64,000 nucleotides of DNA. Source: Clostridium_AW sp040797845 (lineage in GTDB: Bacteria; Bacillota; Clostridia; Clostridiales; Clostridiaceae). Location: assembly GCA_040797845.1 (NCBI GenBank), contig JBFNFA010000013.1:54849-118848 (forward strand), written 5' to 3'. Below the pieces are notes generated by a model that was given only the letters and a program-made list of their open reading frames with translations, did not search any database and had not been told where the DNA came from. This document shows positions 26,751-35,599 of this stretch, one piece after another. Every line of letters begins with the position of its first letter. The first letter of the stretch is position 1. A program made the position numbers and the translations under genes.

Positions 26751-27420
26751 TTCCCCACACCACCTTTAAATATTTAGGTTCCTTTGGATTAATCTCTATC
26801 TTTTCTCTGATTCTCCTAATATGTACTGCTACAATATTTTCTGCATTAAAAAAAGGTTCCTTCCAAACTCTTTCATATATTTCATCAATAGAAAAAACCC
26901 TTCCCTTATTCTCCATAAGCAATTCTAATATTTTATATTCTGTAGGAGTTAATCTTATTTCTTCCTCATCTACAGTAACCATTTTTGCAGATTTATTTAG
27001 TATGAGTCCGTCAATTCTTATTTCTTCTTTTTTAATTTCGTATCCTCTAAAATTAATATATCTTCTGAGCTGTGATTTTACCCTAGCTACAAGCTCTAAT
27101 GGATTAAAAGGCTTAGTTATATAATCATCTGCTCCAACATTAAGTCCTAATATTTTATCTGTATCTTCAGATTTTGCAGATAGCATTATTATAGGAATAT
27201 CTTTATTCTCCCTTATTTTAAAAGTTGCCTTTATCCCATCCATTCTAGGCATCATAATATCTAAAATTATAAGATGTATATCTTGTTGCTGAATAATATC
27301 TAGAGCATCTATGCCATCTTTGGCTTTAAAAACAAATATATCTTCACTTTTTAAATATATTTCTATAGCATCTCTTATTTCATCTTCATCATCTACTACC
27401 AAAACATTGTATTTTTCCAT
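26728..27420 (-). CDS. OmpR-family response regulator (VanR-like)
   Basis: 230 residues: receiver (VVDDEDE, phospho-acceptor Asp in LIILDIMMPRMDG near 53, Lys in ITKPF) and winged-helix output domain (about 130-228, ending VVWGIGYKVEK). Paired with the overlapping kinase. AAAGGAGAGAA lies before the ATG, and a TATAAT-like -10 lies at 27444-27449 on the minus strand. No obvious target operon next to it; the divergent TraX-like gene is the only candidate neighbour. Confidence 0.88.
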   Translation of the reverse strand: MEKYNVLVVDDEDEIRDAIEIYLKSEDIFVFKAKDGIDALDIIQQQDIHLIILDIMMPRMDGIKATFKIRENKDIPIIMLSAKSEDTDKILGLNVGADDYITKPFNPLELVARVKSQLRRYINFRGYEIKKEEIRIDGLILNKSAKMVTVDEEEIRLTPTEYKILELLMENKGRVFSIDEIYERVWKEPFFNAENIVAVHIRRIREKIEINPKEPKYLKVVWGIGYKVEK

Positions 27421-27677
27421 AAAATTCTCTCCTTTCCTTAAATATTATATCATGTGCATAAGCTCCTAATTAAACTTCAACTATATTTTAGATAATAACT
27501 ATTACAAATAATCAATCAAAATCCTTACAAATATATTAAGAATAAATTTGTAAGAATATAATGAAGGAAGGTGGAATGAGAAGATGAAATTTATTTTAAT
27601 GGTTACAACAAAATAGCTTATAAAATAATATATAATTAAAGTATACTAAAACTATTAATACTAGGAGGATCATTGGA

Positions 27678-28529
27678 ATGTTAAATAGATTTCAACTTAA
27701 GCTGTTAATGTTATTTTTTATGCTGCTGGACCATATAGGCAGTTTTATTCCCAACACTCCTATTTGGTTAAATTACATTGGTAGAGTAGTTGCTCCTGTG
27801 TTTTTCTATTTGCTTATAGACGGCTATTTCTATACTAGAAATAAAAATAATTATGCCAAAAGACTTTTTATAGCCGCCGGTATAATGGTTATAGGCAATA
27901 CATTTTTCTCCATATTATTTCCTCAAGGAAGTGAATTAATAAATTTTAATACTTACATAGTTTTTTTAGTCTTCATAATATTACTTTTAATAGATACTTA
28001 TTTTCTATGGAAATCTCCTGAGCAGAATAAAGATAGGATGATACTGAGTGCTTCTATTTTTGCCATAATTCCTATAGTTCTTTCTGTAATTTTTCCAGAC
28101 TTGAAAATTTTAAAAAATAATATATTTTTATCTATGGCTTTTTGTATAATGTGGTTAATTTCTATGGAGGAAAATGCTATCAAAAATAGTTCCTTAGGTA
28201 AATTTAGAACCATAGTCATATTTTTTCTTTCACTATTTACAGAAGCAAGCATTCTAGGTCTAGCTATGACTTATATCTTTTATAAGTATAGAGAAAATAA
28301 CAAAGCTTTAATTATTTATTATTGTATACTATCACTATTTTTTGGCATGGGTAATTTAAGTTACCAAGGGCTATTTTACGAAAATATTCAATGGATGATG
28401 ATTTTTTCCATACCTTTCTTTTATATTTATAACGGTAAGAAAGGTAATGATTTAAAATATCTTTTTTACTCTTTCTATCCAGTCCATATATGGATATTGT
28501 ATATAACTTCATTTTTTATAGAAAAGTAA
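27678..28529 (+). CDS. TraX-family membrane protein
   Basis: 283 residues, about eight to nine TM helices. The TraX signature is present: N-terminal LKLLMLFFMLLDHIGSF and NYIGRVVAPVFFYLLIDGY, and the C-terminal FYPVHIWILY. TraX of F plasmid N-acetylates pilin; chromosomal Firmicute members are of unknown function and probably acyltransferases. Ribosome binding site TAGGAGGATC. No conjugation genes are near, so this is not evidence for a mobile element. Confidence 0.85.
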   Translation: MLNRFQLKLLMLFFMLLDHIGSFIPNTPIWLNYIGRVVAPVFFYLLIDGYFYTRNKNNYAKRLFIAAGIMVIGNTFFSILFPQGSELINFNTYIVFLVFIILLLIDTYFLWKSPEQNKDRMILSASIFAIIPIVLSVIFPDLKILKNNIFLSMAFCIMWLISMEENAIKNSSLGKFRTIVIFFLSLFTEASILGLAMTYIFYKYRENNKALIIYYCILSLFFGMGNLSYQGLFYENIQWMMIFSIPFFYIYNGKKGNDLKYLFYSFYPVHIWILYITSFFIEK

Positions 28530-28536
28530 ATTATTA

Positions 28537-28570
28537 AATATGGTGTAGTAAAATTTTACTACACCATATT
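28537..28570. terminator. perfect palindromic terminator, TraX / YbaK
   Basis: Self-complementary 34-base element (AATATGGTGTAGTAAAA plus its complement) between convergent genes, followed by a T-rich tract. Confidence 0.8.
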
Positions 28571-28601
28571 GTTCTTCTTTTTATTTTTAACATGTTTATA
28601 A

Positions 28602-29060
28602 CTACTTACATACGTCTATCCAGATTCCATCTGTAATTTTTTCTAAATCTTCTATCTCTATCTTCACCGCTGAATTAGGTGAGCCTGCCGCTGGATAAAC
28701 GAAATCATAAACCTTTAGTGACTGATCTAAAAATACTTTTAATGAACTTTTCAAACCAAAGGGACAAACGCCACCTACAGGATGACCCGTTATCTCTAAT
28801 ACTTCTTCTGATGATAGCATTTTTGCTTTAGCTGAAAAAACATCTTTAAATTTTCTATTATCTACTTTCATATCTCCTTTAGCCAAAATTAAGATTGTCT
28901 CATCCTTAATTCTAAAAGCCATTGTTTTAGCTATCCTTCCTGGTTCAACTCCTAGAGCCTTTGAAGCTAAATCTACAGTAGCGCTACTCATATCAAACTC
29001 TAAGACTTCAAGATTAATCTTCTTATTTCTGAATTCTTCCTTAACTGCTTCTATACCCAT
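28602..29060 (-). CDS. YbaK/EbsC-family aminoacyl-tRNA deacylase-like protein
   Basis: 152 residues. YbaK/ProX-type editing domain, typically hydrolysing Cys-tRNA(Pro) or Ala-tRNA(Pro): conserved GVEPGRIAKTMAF with the catalytic-type Lys, and GGVCPFGL. The second of two near ATGs is chosen because AAAGGGGG is 9 bases from it but only 3 from the first; the alternative adds two residues. Single gene. Confidence 0.88.
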   Translation of the reverse strand: MGIEAVKEEFRNKKINLEVLEFDMSSATVDLASKALGVEPGRIAKTMAFRIKDETILILAKGDMKVDNRKFKDVFSAKAKMLSSEEVLEITGHPVGGVCPFGLKSSLKVFLDQSLKVYDFVYPAAGSPNSAVKIEIEDLEKITDGIWIDVCK

Positions 29061-29244
29061 TGTCATTAGCCCCCTTTTAGCTATAAACTTTTAAACAATT
29101 ATAGCATATTTATCTCTTTAAATTCATTATTTTCTGTCTTTGCTTTTATTTTAGCTTTTTTCATACTTTTTGTTTGCATTAAGTCAAAATTGGTGATATT
29201 ATGTCGGTTGTGTCTATTTATAATTATATTTTTAGGAGGACTAT

Positions 29245-29862
29245 ATGAAATCAAACGAAACTCAAAATGTAAAAATTGTTACTGCCGATCCATCAGCCTT
29301 AGGTCTTTTAGGACTAGCTATGGTTACGTTGGTAGCCTCTACTCAAAAACTTGGAATTACTAGTGAAGTATCCCTCGTAATCCCTTGGGCAATTTTCTTA
29401 GGTGCATTTGCACAGTTATTTGCTTGTATCAATGATGCTAAAAAGAACAATGTATTTGGAGCTACAGCTTTTGGTGGATACGCCTTCTTCTGGTTTGGTA
29501 CTGCTACTTCTTGGTTAATACAAATGGGAGTATTCGGTGAAAAACTAGCATCTACTGCTGATCCTAAACAGCTTGGTTTTGCATTTATCGGTTATTTAAT
29601 TTTTACTATTTATATGACTATAGGAGCGATGGAAACACATAAGGTATTATTTATAATATTTTTCTTAATAACACTTTTATTTTTAGGACTATCTTTAAGC
29701 TCCTTCCACATAGCTTATGGATTTTCAAGTAAACTAGCTGGTTATTCGGAACTATTAATATCACTATTCTCATTCTATGGTTCTGCAGCATCAGTTTTAA
29801 ATTCGCATTTTGAAAGAGAATTTTTACCTGTAGGAAAACCTTTTGGTATATTTAAAAAGTAG
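29245..29862 (+). CDS. Acetate/succinate transporter family protein (GPR1/FUN34/YaaH, SatP-like)
   Basis: 205 residues with six TM helices. The N-terminal ADPSALGLLGLAMVTLV is the family signature (NPAPLGL in many members). SatP-type proteins form hexameric anion pathways for acetate, succinate or formate. Ribosome binding site AGGAGGA. Monocistronic and followed by a terminator. The substrate is inferred from the family only. Confidence 0.85.
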   Translation: MKSNETQNVKIVTADPSALGLLGLAMVTLVASTQKLGITSEVSLVIPWAIFLGAFAQLFACINDAKKNNVFGATAFGGYAFFWFGTATSWLIQMGVFGEKLASTADPKQLGFAFIGYLIFTIYMTIGAMETHKVLFIIFFLITLLFLGLSLSSFHIAYGFSSKLAGYSELLISLFSFYGSAASVLNSHFEREFLPVGKPFGIFKK

Positions 29863-29888
29863 TTACATATTAATCATATAAAAAAACA

Positions 29889-29916
29889 AAAGTGTCCCTC
29901 ATTATTGGGACACTTT
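29889..29916. terminator. bidirectional terminator, SatP-like / hemerythrin
   Basis: AAAGTGTCCC (29889-29898) with GGGACACTTT (29907-29916). T-rich tails on both strands; the right arm overlaps the last codons of the hemerythrin gene. Confidence 0.8.
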
Positions 29917-30462
29917 AACTTTTTTCTCTAATTCTTCAATTAAAGAAATATATTTATTTTGAACACCTGTCTCTTTTGCTTTTTCTTCTACCTCTCTACT
30001 TCTTGTATTTAGTATATCTTTACTTTTTTCTGATAAAGAACGTTCTGCAAAAGTATATATAATACTATCTTCTTTATCTATATGGCGATTTAATAAATCT
30101 GTATAGGATATAGCATTAGCGATTACATCTAATTTAGCTTCTTCATTGCCATTTTCTAATTCTTTTAAAGCCAATTCTAAATTATGCATATATAATCTTC
30201 CCAAATCATGTTCTATTAACATTCCTGTAATTGGACCTTTTTTACCCATTTCAAATTCTTCATCCATCAAAGTAAATAATATATTCTCCTCTTTACTATG
30301 GTGATGTTTGTCAGCATAGCTTCTAACAAAATCTATCATTCTATAAAAATCCTTATAATCTATATCTTCATTTTTAAGTACCTTATAACAATATTTTCTT
30401 ATTACCTTTAGCATTCTCTTAATGTTTTTATGTTCTTCAACCATCAATTCTATAGCGTTCAT
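29902..30462 (-). CDS. Hemerythrin-like domain protein
   Basis: 186 residues. Four-helix hemerythrin HHE domain with the expected metal ligands spread through EEHKNIKRML (His11), DKHHHSKEENILF, MLIEHDLGRLY and NRHIDKEDSIIY, binding a diiron centre. In anaerobes such proteins sense or scavenge oxygen or nitric oxide or protect Fe-S clusters. ATG at 30462 follows AGGGGGATAAAT; the longer extension begins inside the upstream gene without a site. It starts 10 bases after the uncharacterised gene at 30473 and is surely cotranscribed. Confidence 0.88.
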   Translation of the reverse strand: MNAIELMVEEHKNIKRMLKVIRKYCYKVLKNEDIDYKDFYRMIDFVRSYADKHHHSKEENILFTLMDEEFEMGKKGPITGMLIEHDLGRLYMHNLELALKELENGNEEAKLDVIANAISYTDLLNRHIDKEDSIIYTFAERSLSEKSKDILNTRSREVEEKAKETGVQNKYISLIEELEKKVKVSQ

Positions 30463-30472
30463 ATTTATCCCC

Positions 30473-31117
30473 CTATCTTTTAATCTCATGAACCCTCATA
30501 CCATTTTTAATATATGCATAATAATTGAATGGAGTATTTAAAGCTTTTATAAAAGACTTTATCCAAGCTTCTCTAAGTATATAAAAATTATTCACATCTC
30601 CCATTTCCTTTTGCCAATACGGTTCATGTAAACAGCTAGTAGTTATCCAGCTGTATGTATCTTCACTATTTTCTAAAGTTTCATTTACTCTATCGCAAGG
30701 CATTCCTTCTAATATATAGTCATTTAACATATTATATACTTCTATAGGCGTAGATACTGTGGACTTCTCTGCATATTCACTGCCTAATTTACTACCCTGC
30801 TTTTCAAATATATTTATTAAATCTTTAATGCTTTCTGGAGAACTATTTAATATTTTTGTAACCCACGCACTCTGTCTTCCTTCACCTCTAGCTATCTTAT
30901 CTTGTAACCATCCATGTATGTTAGAAGTATCTATGATTTCTTCTAATGGCTTGTTTTCTATTGGTGCACCATATTTGTTATATATCTCTTCCTTCCACTC
31001 ATCCACAGGAAAATCACCTTTCTCTTTTGCCCAATCAACTATATTTTCTTCCAATCCTTCAAACCATTTTATTTTATTAAATAACCAATAATGTATTTTA
31101 CCTAAAAATAAGCTCAT
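30473..31117 (-). CDS. Uncharacterised protein cotranscribed with hemerythrin
   Basis: 214 residues, soluble, no TM or signal peptide. I do not recognise the family. Visible motifs that look conserved in character are HGWLQDKIARGEGRQSAWV, LEGMPCDRVN and TTSCLHEPYWQ: two cysteines and several His/Trp residues that could form a metal or haem site. AGGAGGAG directly precedes the ATG. The transcript is tiny ORF, this gene, hemerythrin, so a joint role in oxygen or NO handling is an inference from context. Confidence 0.7.
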   Translation of the reverse strand: MSLFLGKIHYWLFNKIKWFEGLEENIVDWAKEKGDFPVDEWKEEIYNKYGAPIENKPLEEIIDTSNIHGWLQDKIARGEGRQSAWVTKILNSSPESIKDLINIFEKQGSKLGSEYAEKSTVSTPIEVYNMLNDYILEGMPCDRVNETLENSEDTYSWITTSCLHEPYWQKEMGDVNNFYILREAWIKSFIKALNTPFNYYAYIKNGMRVHEIKR

Positions 31118-31128
31118 TCTTACTCCTC

Positions 31129-31185
31129 CTATCTATTTAACCCTTCTACTAATTCATCAATGCTTATAATATCCTTATTAATCAT
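31129..31185 (-). CDS. 18-residue ORF resembling the start of a DUF1858 domain
   Basis: MINKDIISIDELVEGLNR, ended by TAG. GGAGTGG lies upstream at good spacing, and the stop is 11 bases before the next start, next to that gene's Shine-Dalgarno. DUF1858 domains typically begin with a pattern like ITKDMSIGELVEKYP and run about 60-70 residues with a CxxC motif; here only the first 18 are present. It may be a truncated relic or a short leader. DUF1858 and hemerythrin domains often occur together. Confidence 0.4.
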   Translation of the reverse strand: MINKDIISIDELVEGLNR

Positions 31186-31422
31186 TTTTATTCCACTCCA
31201 TTTGCACGATGATTCCTGCTTAATTTGTTAGTATATGATCTTATTATAATTATTATTTTCCCTAACTTCTGTAACATAGGTTACAAATTTAAAATAATGT
31301 ATATCTTTTTTGTATACTTTGATGGTTAATTCCTTATATTTACACTATCTTTCCTTTATAATATAATGAAATATGTATTGCTAATATAGTAAAAATATTT
31401 ACAGCTTATTGTTTATCAAAGG

Positions 31423-32340
31423 ATGGTGATTCAAATAAAATATAAATTTAAAAATAAAGCTTTAATAGCTGACTTATCTCTATTATTTGTAGCTATAATA
31501 TGGGGCAGTGGTTTTGTAGCTACTAAAAATGCATTAGATGCCTACTCTCCTTATTTTATAATAGCTTCTAGATTTTCTATTGCCTGTTTATTTATAGGAG
31601 TAATATTTGCAAAGAAAATAAAAAGTATCAATAAAAAAGATATTTTTGCTGGATCTATAATCGGATTCTTTCTTTTTCTTGGTTTTGCTACTCAAACAGT
31701 AGGTCTTCAATATACTACTGCTGCAAAACAATCCTTTTTAACAGGCACTAATGTTGTTATGGTACCTTTTATATATTGGATAGTTAAAAAACAAAAACCT
31801 GATATTTACAATCTTACAGCTACTTTTTTATGTCTTATTGGCATAGGTTTTTTAACCTTTGAAGGCAGTTTACACATAAACCTTGGGGATGGACTTACTT
31901 TGATGTGCGCTTTATTTTTTGCCTGCCACATAGTTTCAGTAGGATATTTTGCTGAAAAGCATGATCCTATAATACTTACTTTTATTCAATTTCTAGTTGC
32001 TTCTATATTATCAATTATAAGTGTCTTTATATTTAATGAACTACCCCCATCTTTTTCTAGAGAAGGCCTTTTTCCAATTTTGTATTTAGGGTTATTTAGC
32101 ACATTGTTAGCTTTTTTGATACAAAATGTATCTCAAAAATTTACTACTCCAACCCATGCAGCAATTATTTTATGTCTTGAGTCTGTATTTGGAAGTTTAT
32201 TATCTTGCTTTTTATTGGGAGAGTCTTTCACATATAAAATGCTTATAGGATGTGTAGTAATTTTTCTCGCTATCATAACAGCAGAGACAAAATGGGAATT
32301 TTTAAAACCTACGGAGGTGGAAAATAATTATGAATGTTAA
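31423..32340 (+). CDS. EamA/DMT-superfamily transporter
   Basis: 305 residues, ten TM helices in two EamA repeats (WGSGFVATKNAL in the first half, PTHAAIILCLESVFGSL in the second). Exporters of amino acids, metabolites or drugs belong here. The start is uncertain: the ATG at 31423 touches its own AAAGG, so translation could begin a few codons later. The end overlaps the aminopeptidase start by 11 bases, indicating an operon and perhaps export or handling of peptide-derived amino acids. Confidence 0.85.
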   Translation: MVIQIKYKFKNKALIADLSLLFVAIIWGSGFVATKNALDAYSPYFIIASRFSIACLFIGVIFAKKIKSINKKDIFAGSIIGFFLFLGFATQTVGLQYTTAAKQSFLTGTNVVMVPFIYWIVKKQKPDIYNLTATFLCLIGIGFLTFEGSLHINLGDGLTLMCALFFACHIVSVGYFAEKHDPIILTFIQFLVASILSIISVFIFNELPPSFSREGLFPILYLGLFSTLLAFLIQNVSQKFTTPTHAAIILCLESVFGSLLSCFLLGESFTYKMLIGCVVIFLAIITAETKWEFLKPTEVENNYEC

Positions 32341-34108
32341 TGACAAACTTAAAAAAGTAAGGGAGCATATGATAGTGTTGGGACTTGAGGCCTATATAGT
32401 ACCTAGTTATGATGCTCATCAAAGCGAATATGTACATGACCATTGGAAATCCAGAGCTTGGCTATCAGGCTTTACAGGTTCTGCTGGTACCTTAGTAATC
32501 ACTTTGAAAGAAAGTGGATTATGGACTGATGGTAGATATTTTATACAAGCTGAAAATGAATTAAAAGGTTCCGAGATTAAACTATTTAAAATGAGAGAGC
32601 CAGGTGTGCCTAGTTATACGGAATGGTTAAGAGATAACTTAACTGATAATTGCAAGATAGGTTTTGACGGTAAAGTAATGCCTATATCAGATATAGAAGA
32701 CTTAAAAAACACCTTAAATAACTATACCATAAACTTAGAGGGTAGCTATGATCTTGTAGACTTAATATGGGATAATAGACCAAGCCTTCCTTTAGATAAA
32801 ATATTCATTCATCCCAAAGAATTTGCTGGAAAAGATATAAATGAAAAATTATCTTTAATAAGAAAAGAAATGTCTGACCTAAAAGCAGATTACTACCTCT
32901 TAACTACTTTGGATGATATTGCTTGGTTATTCAACATAAGAGGAAATGATGTAAAAAATAATCCTGTAGTCATAAGCTATTCATTAATTTCAAAGAATGA
33001 AGTCTATTTATTTATTGACAAAGAAAAATTAACTACGGATGCGCTAGAGGAGTTAACTTATTTTCATGTAAAAATAGAGGATTATAATTCAATATACAAC
33101 TCTATTACAAAGATTACATCTAATAACTCTATTTTAGTAGATACCGCTAAAACAAGTTTTAATTTATACAACTCCATACCATGTCATTGTAAAATCATTA
33201 AAGGACAAAACTTAGTACAAAATATTAAAGCTATAAAAAACGCCATTGAAATAGAACACATTAAAAATTGCCATATAAAAGATGGAGTTGCAATGGTTAA
33301 GTTCTTATATTGGTTAAAGAGTAATATAGGCAAAGAAACAATTACAGAAATTTCTGCTTCTAATAAATTAGAAGCTTTTAGAAATGAACAGCTTCATTTT
33401 ATAACTCCAAGTTTTGACACTATAGCTGCTTATAAAGATCATGCTGCTATGATGCACTATAAAGCTACAAAAGATAACCAATATACTCTTGAAAATAAGG
33501 GTTTATTCTTAGTGGATTCAGGAGGCCAATACCTTGATGGAACCACCGACATAACAAGAACTATAGTTTTAGGAGAAATTACTCCTGAAGAGAAACATCA
33601 CTTCACCCTTGTACTAAAAGGTCATATTGCTTTAAGTAAGGCAAAGTTTTTACATGGTATAACTGGAACAAATCTAGATGTACTAGCAAGACTTCCTATT
33701 TGGAATGAAGGTATTGATTATAAGTGCGGAACAGGTCACGGAGTTGGATATTGCTTAAGTGTTCATGAAGCACCACAAAGATTTTCTATTAACTATAATG
33801 AAGCAGTGCTAGAACAAGGTATGATAATTACTAATGAACCGGGTATATATGTGGAAGGTAAACATGGTATTAGAACCGAAAACGAACTATTGATTATTCA
33901 GGATGAAGTCACTGATTTTGGTACATTTATGAGATTCGAAACTATTACTTATTGTCCTATAGATTTACAAGGAGTAGATGTAACCATACTTACCCCTGAA
34001 GAAAAGCAATGGCTAAATGATTACCATAAAAAGGTTTATGCTCTATTATGTCCTCATCTAAGTACAGATGAAAAACTATGGTTAAAAGAAGCAACTTCTG
34101 AAATTTAG
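32330..34108 (+). CDS. Xaa-Pro aminopeptidase, M24B family
   Basis: 592 residues, the long aminopeptidase P form with two N-terminal creatinase-like domains (about 1-300) and a C-terminal pita-bread metallopeptidase. Dinuclear metal ligands are visible: Asp in LVDSGGQYLDGTTDITRT (two Asp), His in GHGVGY, Glu in ITNEPGIY and Glu in RTENELL. Removes N-terminal residues preceding proline, in the cytoplasm. CGGAGGTGG precedes the ATG; it overlaps the EamA gene. Confidence 0.92.
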   Translation: MNVNDKLKKVREHMIVLGLEAYIVPSYDAHQSEYVHDHWKSRAWLSGFTGSAGTLVITLKESGLWTDGRYFIQAENELKGSEIKLFKMREPGVPSYTEWLRDNLTDNCKIGFDGKVMPISDIEDLKNTLNNYTINLEGSYDLVDLIWDNRPSLPLDKIFIHPKEFAGKDINEKLSLIRKEMSDLKADYYLLTTLDDIAWLFNIRGNDVKNNPVVISYSLISKNEVYLFIDKEKLTTDALEELTYFHVKIEDYNSIYNSITKITSNNSILVDTAKTSFNLYNSIPCHCKIIKGQNLVQNIKAIKNAIEIEHIKNCHIKDGVAMVKFLYWLKSNIGKETITEISASNKLEAFRNEQLHFITPSFDTIAAYKDHAAMMHYKATKDNQYTLENKGLFLVDSGGQYLDGTTDITRTIVLGEITPEEKHHFTLVLKGHIALSKAKFLHGITGTNLDVLARLPIWNEGIDYKCGTGHGVGYCLSVHEAPQRFSINYNEAVLEQGMIITNEPGIYVEGKHGIRTENELLIIQDEVTDFGTFMRFETITYCPIDLQGVDVTILTPEEKQWLNDYHKKVYALLCPHLSTDEKLWLKEATSEI

Positions 34109-34109
34109 T

Positions 34110-34199
34110 GAAGAGTAAAAAGTTATGATGAAAATTCTTCTGTAATTTTTTAATCATATATTTATAAAAATTACAGAGGAATTTTATCCTTTACTCTTC
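34110..34199. terminator. nested inverted repeats, bidirectional terminator
   Basis: Outer arms GAAGAGTAAA (34110-34119) and TTTACTCTTC (34190-34199); inner 20-bp arms 34131-34150 and 34166-34185 with one wobble. Between convergent genes. Confidence 0.7.
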
Positions 34200-34214
34200 A
34201 TTTTTCACTTTTCA

Positions 34215-34637
34215 TTATTCCTCTATATAAAGTGAATACAGTTTTTCCCAAACATCTGGATAGCTTCTTTTTAAATTTATAATTTTAAAATCATTGTTTA
34301 TAAATACTTGAGAAGTATAGCCATTGGCTAAAAGCTTATTATCCTCTTCTCTTATTACATTATAATTAAATATAACTTTTACTGGACTTAATTCCTTGAT
34401 AAATGTCTCAATGATTATATCATCATCGTATTTAGCTCCCTCTATGTATTTACAGTAAGTTTCTACTAAAGGCATCATAATTCCCATATCTTCTACATCT
34501 TTATAAGTCATGCCAGCCTTAAGTATATATTCTCCTCTCCCAATTTCAAACCAAGTGTAGTAATTAGCATGGTAAACTATTCCCATTTTATCTGTTTCTG
34601 CATACCTAACTTTTACTCTTGCTTTGCTTTTATACAT
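34215..34637 (-). CDS. Acyl-CoA thioesterase, YbgC/4HBT hot-dog family
   Basis: 140 residues. Hot-dog fold with the catalytic Asp in VRYAETDKMGIVYHANYYTWFE. Hydrolyses acyl-CoA thioesters. ATG at 34637 preceded by AAGTGGGGATATAT; an in-frame GTG further upstream lies within that site and is rejected. Single gene, convergent with the aminopeptidase. Confidence 0.88.
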   Translation of the reverse strand: MYKSKARVKVRYAETDKMGIVYHANYYTWFEIGRGEYILKAGMTYKDVEDMGIMMPLVETYCKYIEGAKYDDDIIIETFIKELSPVKVIFNYNVIREEDNKLLANGYTSQVFINNDFKIINLKRSYPDVWEKLYSLYIEE

Positions 34638-34788
34638 ATATATCCCCACTTTCTTTAAAATTAATATATAAGCTTTATCAACTATTGATTAAATTATACA
34701 TAAAGTATAACATTATATATAGTCTAATTAAATAAAATTAATCGTTGTAGCATAAGTTACTCGAGATATATTAAGGAGGATTATAAAT

Positions 34789-35559
34789 ATGAGATTACTA
34801 TTAACAAACGATGATGGAATAGATTCAATAGCCCTGCATATTCTAGCAAAAGAACTTCAAAAAGAACATGAAATAATAATTGTGGCTCCGAGTACCCAGA
34901 GAAGTGCTGCAAGCCATTCTATAACTATCCATAACCCACTTTCAGTAAAAGAAGTTAATCTATCTGGAATAAGTTCTAAAGCTTATAGCGTTGACGGCAC
35001 TCCTGCTGACTGCGTTAGAGTTGGATTAGAGAAAATAATAACTAAACCAGTAGATATGGTTATATCAGGTACTAATATAGGAGCTAATTTAGGAAGAGAT
35101 ATTCTCTACTCAGGAACTGTTTCTGCAGCTGTTGAGGCTGCTATCAGCAAGATACCATCTATTGCTATGTCCTGTGAAGTAAGTTTCTTAGATAAAATAA
35201 AAGAAGAACATTTTATTACTGCTGCTAAATACGCTTCCAAGGCAATTGAAATATCAAAAAATAATCTTATAGCTAATGACATAGTATTGAATGTAAATGT
35301 TCCTGCCATAAAAGAAGAAGAAATAAAAGGTATTAAGGTCTGCCCTATGGGTGGTAATCTATACGAGTTTTTTTATGAAGAAAAATCTAATGAAGATGGT
35401 ACTATAAAACTAGCTCTCTCTGGTAAATATAATGAAAATATACAAGGGAGTACAGATGTATACTATTTAAAAAATGGATATGTAACAATTACTCCTCTTC
35501 ACTATGATTTTACAAACTTTAAAATACTAAATGAAGTAAATGGGTGGTTCACTCCATAA
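34789..35559 (+). CDS. surE: 5'/3'-nucleotidase SurE
   Basis: 256 residues, the usual length. Metal-binding NDDG (Asp8, Asp9), then SGTNIGANLGRDILYSGTVSAA. Dephosphorylates nucleoside monophosphates; stationary-phase survival role in other bacteria. Ribosome binding site AAGGAGG. Single gene with a terminator overlapping its end. Confidence 0.95.
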   Translation: MRLLLTNDDGIDSIALHILAKELQKEHEIIIVAPSTQRSAASHSITIHNPLSVKEVNLSGISSKAYSVDGTPADCVRVGLEKIITKPVDMVISGTNIGANLGRDILYSGTVSAAVEAAISKIPSIAMSCEVSFLDKIKEEHFITAAKYASKAIEISKNNLIANDIVLNVNVPAIKEEEIKGIKVCPMGGNLYEFFYEEKSNEDGTIKLALSGKYNENIQGSTDVYYLKNGYVTITPLHYDFTNFKILNEVNGWFTP

Positions 35560-35574
35560 TTTTATGGAGTGAAC
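35547..35574. terminator. terminator overlapping the surE stop
   Basis: GTTCACTCCATA (35547-35558) pairs with TATGGAGTGAAC (35563-35574), then TTTTAT. Confidence 0.8.
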
Positions 35575-35599
35575 TTTTATAATAATAGGATTAAGTTCA

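Noticed and set aside
27584..27616. Ten-codon ORF (MKFILMVTTK) with a Shine-Dalgarno between the response regulator and TraX genes
   Set aside because: Too short to support, no family resemblance; could be a leader but nothing downstream supports it.
27678..28529. TraX as sign of a conjugative element
   Set aside because: Chromosomal TraX-like genes are common in Firmicutes; no relaxase, coupling protein or integrase is present in the window.
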